The notes: generated by a model not told the origin, from the letters alone. Positions 34,735 through 45,997 are shown, numbered from the stretch's first letter. The stretch: 64,000 nt of DNA from Ctena decussata (GCA_963989385.1 OZ022500.1:17064460-17128459); one strand, 5' to 3'. Made by a program: numbers and translations.

Positions 34735-35165
34735 ATATCTGTGAGGGTCCATTCAGATATTCCATATAGTATAGGAAAACCATTTTTCAGATCTATCAAA
34801 GGTGGATAACTCATGAACTGGAAAGGCCAAAGTGATGGTCCTTAGCCACAATACGTAACCTTTGATGATGTTAAACATATCTGTGAAGTTCATTCAGATA
34901 GTATAAACAGTAAAGGAATAACAGACCAGAAACCATTTTTCAAATACGTACAAGGGCAGCAACTCTGTTAAAAATGTATGGATTTTGCCCATTAACAAAC
35001 CAATGCCACTCATCCCCGATAACAGTATGTATGCAAAATTTGAAGAAATTCCGTGAATAAATACGTTATCGATCGGAAATGGTGAGCACGAACGAACGGA
35101 CGGACGGACACCAAAAGGTATATCATAACACCCCGCCACTAAAGTCTGACGGGGAATAAAACACA
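34735..35165 (+). repeat. Dispersed repeat with duplicated unit and GGACGGACGG end
   Basis: GTTAAACATATCTGTGA(G/A) and CCATTTTTCA(G/A)AT occur twice about 135 bp apart. It ends with ACGGACGGACGGACACC and CACCCCGCCACTAAAGTCTG then ACGGGGAATAAAAC. The ending type is common among the repeats here. Confidence 0.5.
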
Positions 35166-36126
35166 TTTTTCACTGAAATCACTTGTTTGGTAGTTTGTTT
35201 TGATGTTTGGCGATCCAGTAAAGTTATATTGTTATACAGAGATGGGCACCATCACTTTCCCCTCAGTAGCTTAGCTGTAAGCAGTAATAGCCATTATAAC
35301 ACTGGAGACTTTGTCTTTTCAGTTAAAACGGTCTGATAGTTAGTCATGCATGGTTGAAGCAAACTCAGTGAAAAATCAGGGAAATTCCACTTACTGGAAA
35401 CCACCAGCTTCGAAAAGTGTAAATATATGTGTAGCTTAAACACTTTCATAAGCATTTACTACAGTATATAATTTTTGTTTCGCTGAACCGTTAATGTTCT
35501 TGCAAACGAAAAATGTGATTCAACATGAAAGAGGGGTGCGGTGAACAGGTCATCCCTGTTACTTCTGTGTCATTCCTATTACCATGGCCAACAACAGACT
35601 ATAATATGCCGCTTAAACTGTTCTGGAATAGACACGGTATTTTCAAATTAGGCTATTTGAAAGAATTGTAAATAGTCAAACACAACCACCTTTCATATTT
35701 TACATATTTAGCCATATTTACAGTGTCATCCCTGTTACTTTTAGGTGGGTAACAGGGATGACAGTAACAGGGATGACAAAAAGTATGCAAACTCACACTT
35801 ACTTTGCATTCTGAAAGAAAAAACTTGAAAAAGTTTACACAATAATATTGATGTCCATCACACTTTTTCGATGTTTGTATTTTTTTTTCTTTGCAGCATA
35901 ATATTGTTATAGAAAGACTGGTAACAGGGATGACAATTTACCTGTCTTACTCACTACTTACTTATGATGATTGTTTCATATTTACCTCTAAGCAAACTTT
36001 GTGTAAAATAATTTATGTTTTTTATAAAATTGGCGCTTCTTACCTCACAAAAGTCCAGCCGAAGGTCAATTTCATGGGTAGTAACTCTGTCTAAACTACA
36101 ACTGCAACTGCGGTAACAGGGATGAC

Positions 36127-37225
36127 ACGAACAGCGGGACATTCCAAAACAAACCTAACACGGCTTCAAATCAAAACCAACGAGTATACGATGCTTCTGT
36201 CATTTGTAGGTTTCTATCATTGACTAACATCATGTCTCTATTTGTTTCGTTTATACTCGCACTTTTTGTTAAAATGAAGTTCAACCTTCACTTTTTTGCA
36301 GTGGGACAAGCAAAAACAAGGGGGGTAACTCTAAATTTCTTTAAAAAAGAAATATGAGCAACTGCATAAGTAGCCCAGTCACTGTCGTAAATGTTAGATA
36401 ATCGGTTACTTTAATTAAAACATACTACCAAAGGCAAGGTACTGGAACTAGAAAAAAGATATACATGTATTTATGTGAGGGACAGGAATTCCTCAACTTT
36501 TGTATATGAGCCCGGCCTCCACACATTTTATATTTTGTAAACAGTCAAAAGTTTGATATCTTTACATGCCATGAAAATGTTAGATGTGCTAGAGACCGGG
36601 CTCAATGTGTATTTCTAACTGATTGTTATCCTTTTTCGGCAACACAAAAAAACGCCCATATCCTCGCCCATACACAAAAAAAATAAACATAACTAAGAAA
36701 ATGAATACCCACAACATTAAACTACGAGAAATAATTTGGTATATATTTCATTTTCAATTGTCAGAACTGTTTGGTGTCTCTGGACTTGCAAACTTGAGTG
36801 GATTGGGTACCTTGAGAGGCCTTGTGCCGTGCACAGGTGATTAATAGTGTTACCCAACGTATAAACCTATTGTCAAGAGCTTTCAAAAGCTGTTGTAACT
36901 GACTTATTTATTTAAAGGAAAAGCTATTAAACTCAAATTTTCCTGCAATTTTCCTTCATATTACTGAAACAACATGTGCATGTCAGATATAATAATATTC
37001 TGAGAATAAAAACAATTGAAACATATTATTTCCGTTTGTTTCCATACGCAATAACGATAAGCAAAGGACACCATGCAATTTTAAGTGAATTTGAATGGGG
37101 CCAAAAACGGCCCAAATCATACCTGGTCCTTTTCCAGTTTTATTTATCAAATTTCACCTACAATGACACTATAGCAGTGGTATTCATTTCATACCCATGC
37201 TGGAACGCTATGCATATCTTGGCTG
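36127..37225. other. No recognisable feature
   Basis: AT-rich; short open frames only. Confidence 0.4.
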
Positions 37226-37357
37226 TTTCTGTGACGTCATAATGACATCGTCTCGAAATAAGATAACGTCACAATGTTTTATTTAGACGTGGAAATAATG
37301 TTCTGTTTTATGGCGCCATTCTGACGTCATGATAACGGCAATATGACGTCACATAAA
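37226..37357. promoter_or_regulatory. Cluster of CRE-like TGACGTCA sites
   Basis: TGACGTCA occurs at about 37233, 37322 and 37344, with further AACGTCAC and CATCGTC words between, within 130 bp. TGACGTCA is the canonical CREB/ATF site. No start site or gene is visible next to it, so a promoter role is only possible. Confidence 0.3.
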
Positions 37358-37995
37358 GCTGCCCATGTATGTAATGAATACTAGCAGTGACATGCTATGA
37401 ATGCCTTAGATAATGTAATGAAAATGAAATCTCATAGTCAAAAAATATTTCTCAAACAAATACTCATTTTCAAATGATTTAATTCAGTGTAATATGTCCA
37501 TATTTCTTCCATCTTTACTTGATCCTGAAAACAAATCAGTATAGTGGTCTTGACCATACTATCCCAGCGCTAGGATCCAGCCTGAGCATCCGTTCAATCC
37601 AGTTACCAGCTTTTTTATGATAGAACTCTCGTTTCGCAGCAGAAAGAACGCTTATTCAGTAACTGGATTATGCACATTCTAATATCCCAAGATTCTTGAA
37701 TTCCAGTCATGACCTTAACTGCAGAATCTTGTAGTGATAACTAAGGTCACTAAGATTTGCACAGTTTGCAAAGGATATGGGTAAGGCTGTTAGGGCTAAA
37801 CTGCCCATAGACATGGTAGGTGCAGAGAAATCGACTCTTAACTGGGTCCTGGGCCTCGTTCGGAAAAAAAAGCTTTTTATTCAAGGAAATTCAACTGAAT
37901 GTATAAAAGATTGTTCGATGCCATTCGTTTTCCTTACCAAAATGATCTGATCATATCAATCTCCATACCAGTCTGGATTGTTTCAAGTTTATGAC
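37358..37995. other. No recognisable feature
   Basis: Nothing supported. Confidence 0.35.
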
Positions 37996-38230
37996 TGAGC
38001 CGCGACACGAGAAAACCACAAAGTGGTGGTGCGCCCAGTGCAGACTCAGATCGCCTGGGCATCCTAGAAGTTTGATTAGACTCTTCACTAAGCGCTTAAA
38101 GGTAGTTAAGGGTCTAAGCTACCTCCATGCGGACAGCGAAGACTCTGATCAGACTGGGCGGATGCCCAGGCTGATCTGAGTCTGTGCTGGGAGCACAATC
38201 ACTTTGTTGGTTTTCTCGTGTCGCGGCTCA
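37996..38230. mobile_element. Foldback MITE family A
   Basis: Full copy, TGAGCCGCGACACGAGAAAA to its inverted end at 38230. The left arm is damaged at GATCGCCTGGGCATCCTAGA. Confidence 0.9.
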
Positions 38231-38959
38231 ATTGTGTTAAAAACGTTACTTCGATTACTTCTGTTGGCAATCGGCATAAGTCTGCCAGTGATTTTCAGAC
38301 ATTAAATCTTACCTGCGTGTGGCCGTCTCAATGTTACTAGGCTTGTGGCTTAAACCCAGGTAACTATCATCGCCTCGTCATCACATCGTCTTTTGAACGT
38401 TCTAGGGTGGTGATTATGCTGAACATTGTCTGTAAATATATATATTACTGTCTGACTTCAAAAAGAATCTATGACTATTGTACTGAAATGCGCTCATGTA
38501 AATATACCGCTGTTTGCTTAAAAGAACGGCTTCCCCACTCCCCTCTTTCTATTAAAACGTATAAGGAAATTGGGTTCCCGTAGAAAGCAATATTACTGCA
38601 AGCAGGTGGCTGATGATTGAAGTATTTTTGCTGTTCCAACCAATCTGCTGTTTCTGAGACGCTAATAACATCGCAGCCTTTACTTATGGACTTTCGTCTT
38701 TTGATGTGTTTGGAGAGCTGTGCTTTTTGACTGTGACTCTTGGTTTGGGCATTATCCCTATTTTAGTCTATTTAAACCACATCATGTGATTTCAACAATG
38801 TGACATTGGCGACAAGCAAAGACTCTGATTAGACTACAATTTTAGCAGTCTGATCAGACCCTAAACTTGTAACATCGGCTATCTACGGAACAGACCCAAG
38901 CCATATAGCCAAAAGTGAGGCCTCTACACACCCGCGTTAAAGACAAAGATGACCTAAAT
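38231..38959. other. No recognisable feature
   Basis: Nothing supported. Confidence 0.35.
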
Positions 38960-39177
38960 AGGGTAGAGTCGGGTAACTTCGGACATGGTGGTTAATTCGG
39001 ACATACCATTGCAAACCGTGAAAATCCAGATGAGAGGGCTCATAATGAGCCGACTCATCAGGATTTCCACTGTTTAGCCAGTATTTTTTGTTTTAGTTCC
39101 AAAGAACAGACATATAAAGGAAACAATGTCACTGTCCGAATTTACCCGCTGCCCAAAATTTACCCGACTCTGCCCTA
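38960..39177. mobile_element. MITE with TAGGGTAGAGTCGGGTAA termini
   Basis: The left TAGGGTAGAGTCGGGTAA and the right TTACCCGACTCTGCCCTA are inverted with one difference; CGGACA/TGTCCG follow inside. A second small palindrome sits inside it (39010-39080: AATCCAGATGAGAGGGCTCA / TGAGCCGACTCATCAGGATT). Confidence 0.75.
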
Positions 39178-39751
39178 TCACATGACAAAACTGCCACAAT
39201 GTTGGGTGTCACATTACGTGGCTCAGTTATTTTGTTCTTTCTTTCTTTCTTTCTTTCTTTTTTGTCGTTAGTGTTTCTCTTTCTGTTTCGTCTATTGTTG
39301 TCTTAGATGGGTTGAGTATTGTCACTGTTTTAGTCTTTGTACAGGCACTGCAACTCATGCATTACACTCAAACTTGCTCTGCATTCATCGTGACAGTATA
39401 TACACCAATAAATGTACCGAATATTACGATAATGTGTTATTTCGCGCCTGTTTTTCCCATTCTTCTGTGATATTTTTATAGCACAAATGGATTTACATTT
39501 TGTAAGCTGATTATAAATACATCATCCTGGGGTTGTACCTTGCTGTTACTATTGTAACGCATTTCGGGAATGTTTGTTTTGTGAAGAGCAGTTCTTCATC
39601 TGCTCGCTGGAGTTCTATAAACTGTCATATATTTTTTCGTTTTCTTGGTCTTTGATATAGTCACTAATCTGTGCAGCAAATCTGGGTACATTGGCTTTAA
39701 GGTCAGCATATGCTCCACATCTCGAGAAGCCTCGGAGCAGGCCATAATGTT
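39178..39751. other. Unique stretch with a (CTTT)n microsatellite
   Basis: About six CTTT units at 39236-39260. Otherwise no feature. Confidence 0.5.
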
Positions 39752-39800
39752 GACACAGCACTGAATCAACATTGATTCAACGCCGTTACGTTGAAATAAT
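39752..39800. repeat. CAACGTTGA-type mini-element fragment
   Basis: GACACAGCACTGAATCAACA and ATTGATTCAACG, then CGTTACGTTGAAAT: a piece of the family seen at 32268. It abuts the TRIM. Confidence 0.5.
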
Positions 39801-39980
39801 TGTAGCGTTTGCCGGGTTGTCCACCGAGTCAAGCGACCGGTCACCCATCCAGGTACTAACCACGATCTCCGTTGCTTAGCTTCGTGAATAAGCCACCCAC
39901 TCTACCCGCGTCGCCATGAAAGCCGGCTTCTATAGCAAGGCTGTAGAAGTGTTTATTCATGTATACCTCGCTCCGTTACA
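39801..39980 (-). repeat. TRIM 3' LTR
   Basis: TG...CA ended. Bears AATAAA early, then CGGGTAGAGTGGGTGGCT and the 5S-like block at 39838-39883, then ACCCGGCAAACGCTACA. Confidence 0.85.
39838..39883 (-). promoter_or_regulatory. 5S rRNA-like pol III control region in 3' LTR
   Basis: The minus strand reads GAAGCTAAGCA (box A start), TGGTTAGTAC (intermediate element), TGGATGGG-GACCG (box C). Aligned without gaps to the common animal 5S gene as I know it, 37 of 46 bases agree; the mismatches lie mostly between box A and the intermediate element. The 5' half of 5S is absent, so this is not a 5S gene. Confidence 0.8.
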
Positions 39981-39999
39981 TTTCTCTCCCTCTTCTCTT
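39981..39999 (-). other. Polypurine tract of the TRIM
   Basis: Nineteen consecutive purines on the minus strand directly next to the TG of the 3' LTR, the expected place for plus-strand priming. Confidence 0.85.
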
Positions 40000-40121
40000 G
40001 ATTTCGTCTCGAAGTCAACAACTGCTCCCAAAACAGACCAGAGGGCGGAGCCTATGAAACAGAACCGGGGACACATTTCCCTGCAAGCCTGGGTCCGGAG
40101 ATGGTGTTCATGTCATCTCCC

Positions 40122-40139
40122 ATCCCACCGCTGCCACCA
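40122..40139 (-). other. Primer-binding site for tRNA-Leu
   Basis: The minus strand TGGTGGCAGCGGTGGGAT is complementary to the 3' end, including CCA, of animal tRNA-Leu of the AAG/UAG type as I know it. It begins two bases after the 5' LTR. Confidence 0.8.
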
Positions 40140-40141
40140 AA

Positions 40142-40315
40142 TATAGCGTTTGCCGGGTCGTCCATCAAGTCAAGCAACCGGTCACCCATCCAGGTACTAA
40201 ACACGATCTCCGTTGCTTAACTTCGTGAAAGAGCCACCCACTCTACCCGCGTCGCAATAAAAGCCGGCGTATACACCAAGGCTGTAGAAGTGTTTATAAA
40301 CCTAAACCCGTTACA
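40142..40315 (-). repeat. TRIM 5' LTR
   Basis: Begins TGTAACGGGTTTAGG. It differs from the 3' LTR by scattered substitutions and a few small gaps (roughly 85-90% alike by eye), so the insertion is not recent. It ends CGCTATA rather than CGCTACA. Confidence 0.85.
40179..40224 (-). promoter_or_regulatory. 5S rRNA-like control region in 5' LTR
   Basis: Same block as in the 3' LTR with small changes (GAAGTTAAGCA, TGTTTAGTAC). Box C (TGGATGGGTGACCGG) is unchanged. Confidence 0.75.
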
Positions 40316-40346
40316 CACGGTTAATTTAAGTTTGTTTGAATATCGG

Positions 40347-40562
40347 GAGTTGTGGTCTGGTGATGGTGCGGTTATAACGTCCAGTGCCGGTGCGTCCTAC
40401 TTATTTGGATAAAAGTAGGGCAAAGGCCTACTTTGCTTACAATAGGTTGTTTGGATTTTTTTTTCTCACGACTGTCATTTCTCTTTTCTTTCTCCCTCTC
40501 TCTGGGAGACGGCCCGTTATAGAATGAAATACTTCCTCAAAGAGAGGTTAAATCCATAACAA
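40347..40562 (+). mobile_element. SINE family B, degraded copy
   Basis: TGGTCTGGTGATGGTGCGGT, CCAGTGCCGGTGCGTCCTAC, then GGGAGACGGCCCGTTATAGA and a GGTTAAATCCATAACAACCAA tail. An internal deletion removes the GTGCGGGTGGGGG part. Confidence 0.7.
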
Positions 40563-40679
40563 CCAACGAATGATTCAGTATTGTGCGCCCATTGATCCAT
40601 CTTACTTTTAATGCAATATGAATCCTTGCAACAGGTATCACCGCAAAATCCCACTCTTACGCGGGTACAAATGTATAAT

Positions 40680-40917
40680 TGAGCCACGACACGACAAAAC
40701 CAACAATGTGGTTGTGCGCCCAGCGCAGACTCACATCAGCCTGGGCATCCGCCCTGTCTGATCAGAGTCTTCGCTGTCCGCACGCAGGTAGCTCAGACCC
40801 TTAGCTATCCTTTAAGCCCTAAGCCAAGAGTCTGATCAGACTGGGTGGACACCTAGGCTGATCTGAGTCTGCGCTGGGCGCACAACCAAATCGTTGGTTT
40901 TCTCGTGTCGCGGCTCA
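40680..40917. mobile_element. Foldback MITE family A
   Basis: Full-length copy with both arms and the central TAGCTCAGACCCTTAGCTAT segment. Confidence 0.9.
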
Positions 40918-41617
40918 TATGTATTTCCGGATTTAGATCAACGAATGGTTATCTTTGATTCGTAGCCTTTCCCCGACATGTCCTGGTGTTAGGTTAAGTC
41001 TGAAGCAGTATTTAATGTTATTAAATGCCTTTTTACAACATGTTTCGACGTTTTTAGCACATTTTTGCCAATTCACATAAATCGCTATAAGTCAAAGAAC
41101 GTATGCAATCTGTCGGAGAAGGTATGCGGTACATCAAACCTGACAGTATCAGTATCTTTTACACGGATTTGCAAAGATAAGATGGGAAGCCTCATGGAAA
41201 AACTTATTTTAGGCATATGCGAACTGTGCGAATTCAACTCAGCCTGTATACATGCACAGACTAGACAGTGCGTGCACAATCTGTCCAATGTATACCAATA
41301 AGTTGCAAAACAACAAGACTGCTCATGAACATGTGCGAACTCTATAGTTTCGAGTATACGCAGATTCGACTTGCATATTCCTGTGGATACAATTTCTCCA
41401 GATCCGGTTCAGAAAATACCAGAGGTGTAGATAATTATGCAATTTGATTTTTACAGACTTCTAATAGCTGCTTTGTCTGAGGTACCCGCCGGTAAATGGG
41501 CCCGGACCAGCAAATACTTTGAGAGGAATGCACTTTCGGGCATTCGAATAACAGATTTGTTAAGCATTACAACTATAACTAAGAATCACATTGCGTATGC
41601 ACGTACGCGGAAGCCTG
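40918..41617. other. No recognisable feature
   Basis: No gene supported. Confidence 0.35.
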
Positions 41618-41714
41618 CCCAGCAGGTACATGACGTCAAAAGGACGTCGTCCTGACGTATATGCGACGCATCGACGTCAGTACGATGCCATTTCAACGTC
41701 ATGTGCCTGTTGGG
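41618..41714. mobile_element. ACGTCA-rich palindromic mini-element, copy 1
   Basis: Starts CCCAGCAGGTACATGACGTC and ends GACGT...CATGTGCCTGTTGGG as a terminal inverted repeat. Inside are five or more ACGTC(A/G) words. Confidence 0.7.
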
Positions 41715-41890
41715 TGTGATCAGACTTCAAGAGTTTGCAGCCTGCTTTCATAACTCTCATAACCAAAGGCACCGTTTGCATTTTGCAGAACAAGATATTT
41801 TTTTTCGTAAAATATATGTCTGCTTTTTCTCTTACTCATTGCAAATATAACGCGCAGTTTGATCACTTGATTCTTTTTTTATTCACTACT

Positions 41891-41984
41891 CAGCGTGCAC
41901 ATGACGTCATACTGACAGCGATGCGACGTCATCACATTGCATCGACGTCAGTGCGACGTCAATACGACGTCATGTGCCTGTGGG
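41891..41984. mobile_element. ACGTCA-rich palindromic mini-element, copy 2
   Basis: CAGCGTGCACATGACGTCAT to ACGTCATGTGCCTGTGGG. Only about 175 bp from copy 1. It includes a full TGACGTCA. Confidence 0.7.
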
Positions 41985-42079
41985 ATATATGCCCAATGTA
42001 CAAATAACGTTGAAATAAAACTGAAACAATGTTCAATGTTAGTTCCTCTTTGTGTGATGGCTGGGCTGAAAAGATTATT

Positions 42080-42315
42080 TGAGCCGCGACACGACAAAAC
42101 CAACAACGTGCCTGTGCGCCCAGCGCAGACTCAGATCAGCCTGGGCATCCGCCCAGACTGATCAGAGTCTTCGCTGTCCGCATGGAGGTACCTTACACCC
42201 TTAGCTACCCTTTCAGCGCTTAGTGAAGACTGATCAGACTAAGCGGATGCCCAGGCTGACCTGAGTTTACTCTGGGCGCACAACCACATTGTTGGTTTTC
42301 TCGTGTCGCAGCTCA
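42080..42315. mobile_element. Foldback MITE family A
   Basis: Full-length copy; minor substitutions in the right arm (GTCGCAGCTCA). Confidence 0.9.
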
Positions 42316-43904
42316 TTTAAGCGAACGTGCAGTATTGGCCATTGTCTCCTGTTTCAACAAAGCTGCTCCGAACATTACGGATACTACTCAGAAGTCAATG
42401 TTTTGCCGGGTTGACAGGTTTCATGCCACTCTGAAAGGTTATTTAGGTCATATAAACAACAATTAAATTCGTCAAACTGGCCTGTTAATTATGTTTTTCA
42501 GTACAGAATATTTATATTTATAAATAACGGCTGATCGGCATGCACTCCAATTGACAAATTTAACAAAGATCCAATGCTTTCTAAACATAGAAAATACGCC
42601 CTAATTTCGGGTGTAATCTTACCGATGTCGCACGTAGAAATACAGTTTGTATGCTTTTTGTGGTAAAGTTTATGTTATTAATATTAAAAGTTTGTCATTT
42701 AATACATGCTTTTATTAACAAGGTGAGTTCTTAGTATAGTTGTAATAACTCATTATGGAATCAAATACTGTTTAAATATTTTTGGGTGCAATAATTTCAG
42801 AAAATGTGATTCAATGTACCCGCCGCCCAGGTTATTCTGGTTTAAGTAAATTTAGTCTTAGATTAATTTACCCAAAATTTCATACCGTAATGACCTCGAA
42901 TATTTCGTAAGAAAAACCTAGACAGTCTGGTCGCTCAAACCGATTTATGTGTGTCGTAATGTAACGCTCTAGAGTCACGACTGATTGTGTATGAAGTGTA
43001 TCCGAGTAAACTTATTGTAGAATTGGAATAAATTAATTAAACTCTAAGCAGAACAGGGTGTCTAAATATGTGGAACTTTTAGCGCCTTTACTCATCAAAA
43101 AATCTTTATTAATTTTGTGCGGCCTGAGCAGAGTAACATCTATAGTCACGGATGAAGTTTGTACTAAAGGTGACGCTTCAACAAGACTTGATGTCATGAT
43201 GACGTCATAATTATATGACAGCATTCATTGCCGTCTGCACTGATTAGCCTGCAAATTAGCTTCAAGAGAAATAATAGCTTCAGACCATTATCAGCTGACT
43301 ACCTGCGAAAAGACGTATTTAAAATATCTGAAATAATGGTCCTTCTAAACAGATCAGAAAAATGGATCAAGAAAGTGTCTATTCGTAGAGAGAATCGTTA
43401 GCTTAAAGAAAAGAAGCTCAAGGCCTAGAAAGTTATGGCGCAATAATGACGCCTAGTGAAATTTCAGTAGTACAAAATGGTATCATTGTAGTTCAACATT
43501 GTACTATAAAACTTTGAAACAAATGAAAAGCTCTGCTTTTTGGACATGCGATAAACAAACACATTAGATCACAGCTCTTCAAAGTAGACATTTTATATTT
43601 GATATAAGAACTGACAATGACCTGTTCATTGTGGGATAGAAAAAGGCATTCTCTTGCACATTATTTCATGTGTATTTTTTCTCAATTCTATGTATAGTGA
43701 TACATTTCATAACTGATTTCACAGCAACTGTTCAAGATAGAATGTTCATACATGGTATTCATGGTGACAATGATGTATTTATTTCATGTTTTGGTTTTTC
43801 CTGTAGGTCATATGTATCAGAAGCACTAGAGTAGGTGCATAGTCAGATCCCCTATCAGTTCTAGTTAAGTAAAAAGAATGGCAATGATCAGGAATTTATA
43901 CAAT
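42316..43904. other. No recognisable feature
   Basis: About 1.6 kb of AT-rich DNA without a supported gene or repeat. Confidence 0.4.
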
Positions 43905-44065
43905 CAAATCCCACACCCCGCTCTCAAAACCAATAGGGAAATAAGCAAACGCACACGGAAAAATTGACACAAGTTCACGAAAGACACGCACGGTAAACCG
44001 AATGAGCAGCTCTTTCCCAAACAGGTGGTCATTCAGCTACCCTAATCAAAAAACAGCATCAACAT
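43905..44065 (+). repeat. Dispersed repeat D, partial
   Basis: CAATCAAATCCCACACCCCG and GAGCAGCTCTTTCCCAAACA-GGTGGTCATTCAGCTACCC correspond to the 5' part of the plus copies and to the complement of 13440-13590. Confidence 0.45.
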
Positions 44066-44183
44066 GTAGTTTTATATTCTAGCATATGTGAACGGATGTA
44101 TGCTAAGACCAGCCTCTTTCATTTTCTAGTTGCTGGCTATAAGAAGACCGGCTGCGTGGTAAGAATATTTTGGCTTTGCTAGA

Positions 44184-45053
44184 TTAAGGTGGTGATTTAT
44201 GGTAAATGTAAAAATCTGCATAAAACCATAAAAAAGTAACGTATCTCCCTGAATTTTAGCAGACTTCTTATTTTTGTTGTATTTTACAGTTTAGAATACA
44301 AAATAGACGTACATGCTGCTTAAAAAATGTTTTTATAAGGGAAGATCAAAGGGTAATTTTCTGCGAATAAATCTGAAAAAATAATATCGTTATTGAAAAT
44401 TTACGACGTGCTGAAGGTGCATTATTGCATAATGAAGAGTGTCCTAGCAATTATTTATTCCAAGTCTTTCTCAAATTGTAATTTAGACCAGATGAAAACG
44501 GTAGCTTTTTCTCAAATGTTCAACCATGTACAAAGTAAATGTACACTGGACACATTTATTAAATATAGGGTAGGCAAGCATACCTATCTTAACACCTACA
44601 ATATAAATAATACATTACTGACATGATCAGTGGTGTGTAGATGAAATTGTTCAACCTTGTTAAAATAGTATCACCTGTCTCACCTGTGTGTTTTGACAAA
44701 AAAATTTGGACACAGACTGCATCTTTTTTCATCTGCTCAGCCTGATAATGTGTGAAAGAGTTTGAAAAACTAATTGCTAGGACGCTCTCCATTATGCAAC
44801 AAGGTACTCTAAGCATTAAGTATATTTTCAATAATGATATTATTTTTTTCAGATTTATTCGCAGAAAATTACCCTTTGATCTTCTCTTATAAAAACACTT
44901 TTTAACATTAACAAATGCTGCATTTTGGGATTCTAAATTATGAGAAACAACATACAGAAGGCATCTGCTAAGTTTTGAAAAGATCAGTTTTATTTTGAGT
45001 ATTTTATGCAGATTTTTGTCTTTGTCCCAAATCAGTGATAATCACCACCTTAA
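44184..45053. mobile_element. 870-bp palindromic element with TTAAGGTGGTGAT ends
   Basis: TTAAGGTGGTGATT at the left and AATCACCACCTTAA at the right. Arms pair along most of their length: AGATCAAAGGGTAATTTTCT (44344) against AGAAAATTACCCTTTGATCT (44864), and GTCCTAGCAATTA (44440) against TAATTGCTAGGACGCTC (44773). The centre is about 44615. Both arms read similar short peptides in opposite directions (MKIYDVLKVHYCIMKSVLAI and MKIYLMLRVPCCIMESVLAI), a by-product of the palindrome. Whether TTAA is a target duplication or part of the end is unclear. Confidence 0.75.
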
Positions 45054-45997
45054 CATCGCTATATAGGAAAGACATCAACAAAATGCATAATTTACGTTAA
45101 CTTTGTCGAAAGTAAACGATTCAGTATATAAAAATGGGGATAAAAAATGTAATCCATAAATTAAACAACTATCACTTAGTTTTCCGTGTTGAACGTTTGT
45201 TGCGGCCCTCAGCTGCTGAAAAATGCCTACGCTCCCACCTCGCGGACTGAAACAAACATTAAATACATTAAGTCCATGTTAAATAGATGGAGTTGGTTAT
45301 TATCCTAAAGAAAAAAACTGGTTAGTGTGGTCTTTAATGCTTACTTATGGGTGCTTTTGATGATGAGCAACATGCAACTTACATGAATAAGTATGATTGT
45401 TGAAGTCAAAATTTTAAAAACGCAAGGTTTTTTGTTTTCAGTAAATAATCTAAAGCCTTTCACATTTCAGGCGCAATATGCCGGAAAACAGGCCTTATCG
45501 CATGCACACATTGCGAGAGTTTAGCCCAGTCAATCCATCTTCGATGTCTGATTAGCAGTCTTCTCTGTATAAATCAACATTTTCTGCATCTTGAGGAATC
45601 TATGCAGCGACTAGCGAAGATGCGAGTCAAACGGTGCGGACACACAATGAATTTTAATCTTCTCAATTCATACACGCAACAATGCACATTTTCTTTACTA
45701 AGATACCTGACTTTGCATTTTGCAGATGGGAATGCATCTTGTTTCCTCCCTATCTTTAATCATAGAAAGATACGTCGGAACTTAATGCTAGATGGGTGTC
45801 TGTTATCGACACTTCTGTCAGATTTTGGCGTAATGATCCCTGTCAAATTTTTCCATCATTCTAAAAGTGTGTATAAGTTCAAGTACAAACTAAAAACGTA
45901 AGGAATCAAGAATTCAAGGAAACTGCCTGTATTCATTTTTACGTTTATACGGTCACGCATGACTTTAACAGCTGATTCAAATGATCCCAAGCAGAAA
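45054..45997. other. No recognisable feature
   Basis: A 99-codon open frame (45602-45901, plus) has no recognisable motif; I treat it as chance. Confidence 0.35.

Larger units (their letters stand above)
31742..36126. repeat. Scattered 14-bp word GTAACAGGGATGAC, ten sites
   Basis: Sites, with either strand and at most two mismatches: about 31742 (minus), 32083, 32102, 35549 (minus), 35569 (minus), 35725 (minus), 35749, 35764, 35921, 36113. Two are AACAGGAATGAC variants. The sequence between sites is not itself repeated as far as I can see. Confidence 0.7.
39801..40315 (-). mobile_element. TRIM retrotransposon with 5S rRNA-like LTRs
   Basis: Two direct repeats, 39801-39980 (180 bp) and 40142-40315 (174 bp), are near-identical over most of their length and flank a 161-bp interior. 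In minus orientation each repeat starts TGTAACGG and the 3' one ends CGCTACA (TG...CA). After the 5' repeat comes an 18-nt primer-binding site for tRNA-Leu (40122-40139), and just before the 3' repeat is a 19-nt pure purine tract (39981-39999). There is no gag or pol. These are all the parts of an LTR retrotransposon at TRIM size (515 bp). Each LTR also holds a 46-bp block matching the internal control region of 5S rRNA. An AATAAA lies in the 3' LTR (about 39953-39958, minus). I found no matching 5-bp target duplication (flanks ATAAT and CACGG). Confidence 0.85.

Noticed and set aside
37226..37357. A promoter
   Set aside because: CRE-like sites cluster, but there is no TATA/Inr context, exon or transcript sign beside them; kept only as a low-confidence regulatory cluster.
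39838..39883. A 5S rRNA gene
   Set aside because: Only the 3' control region is similar; the first 48 or so bases of 5S are absent, there is no T-run terminator, and the block lies twice inside LTRs.
45602..45901. A 99-codon open frame on the plus strand
   Set aside because: No recognisable motif, no splice or start context; length compatible with chance in AT-rich DNA.
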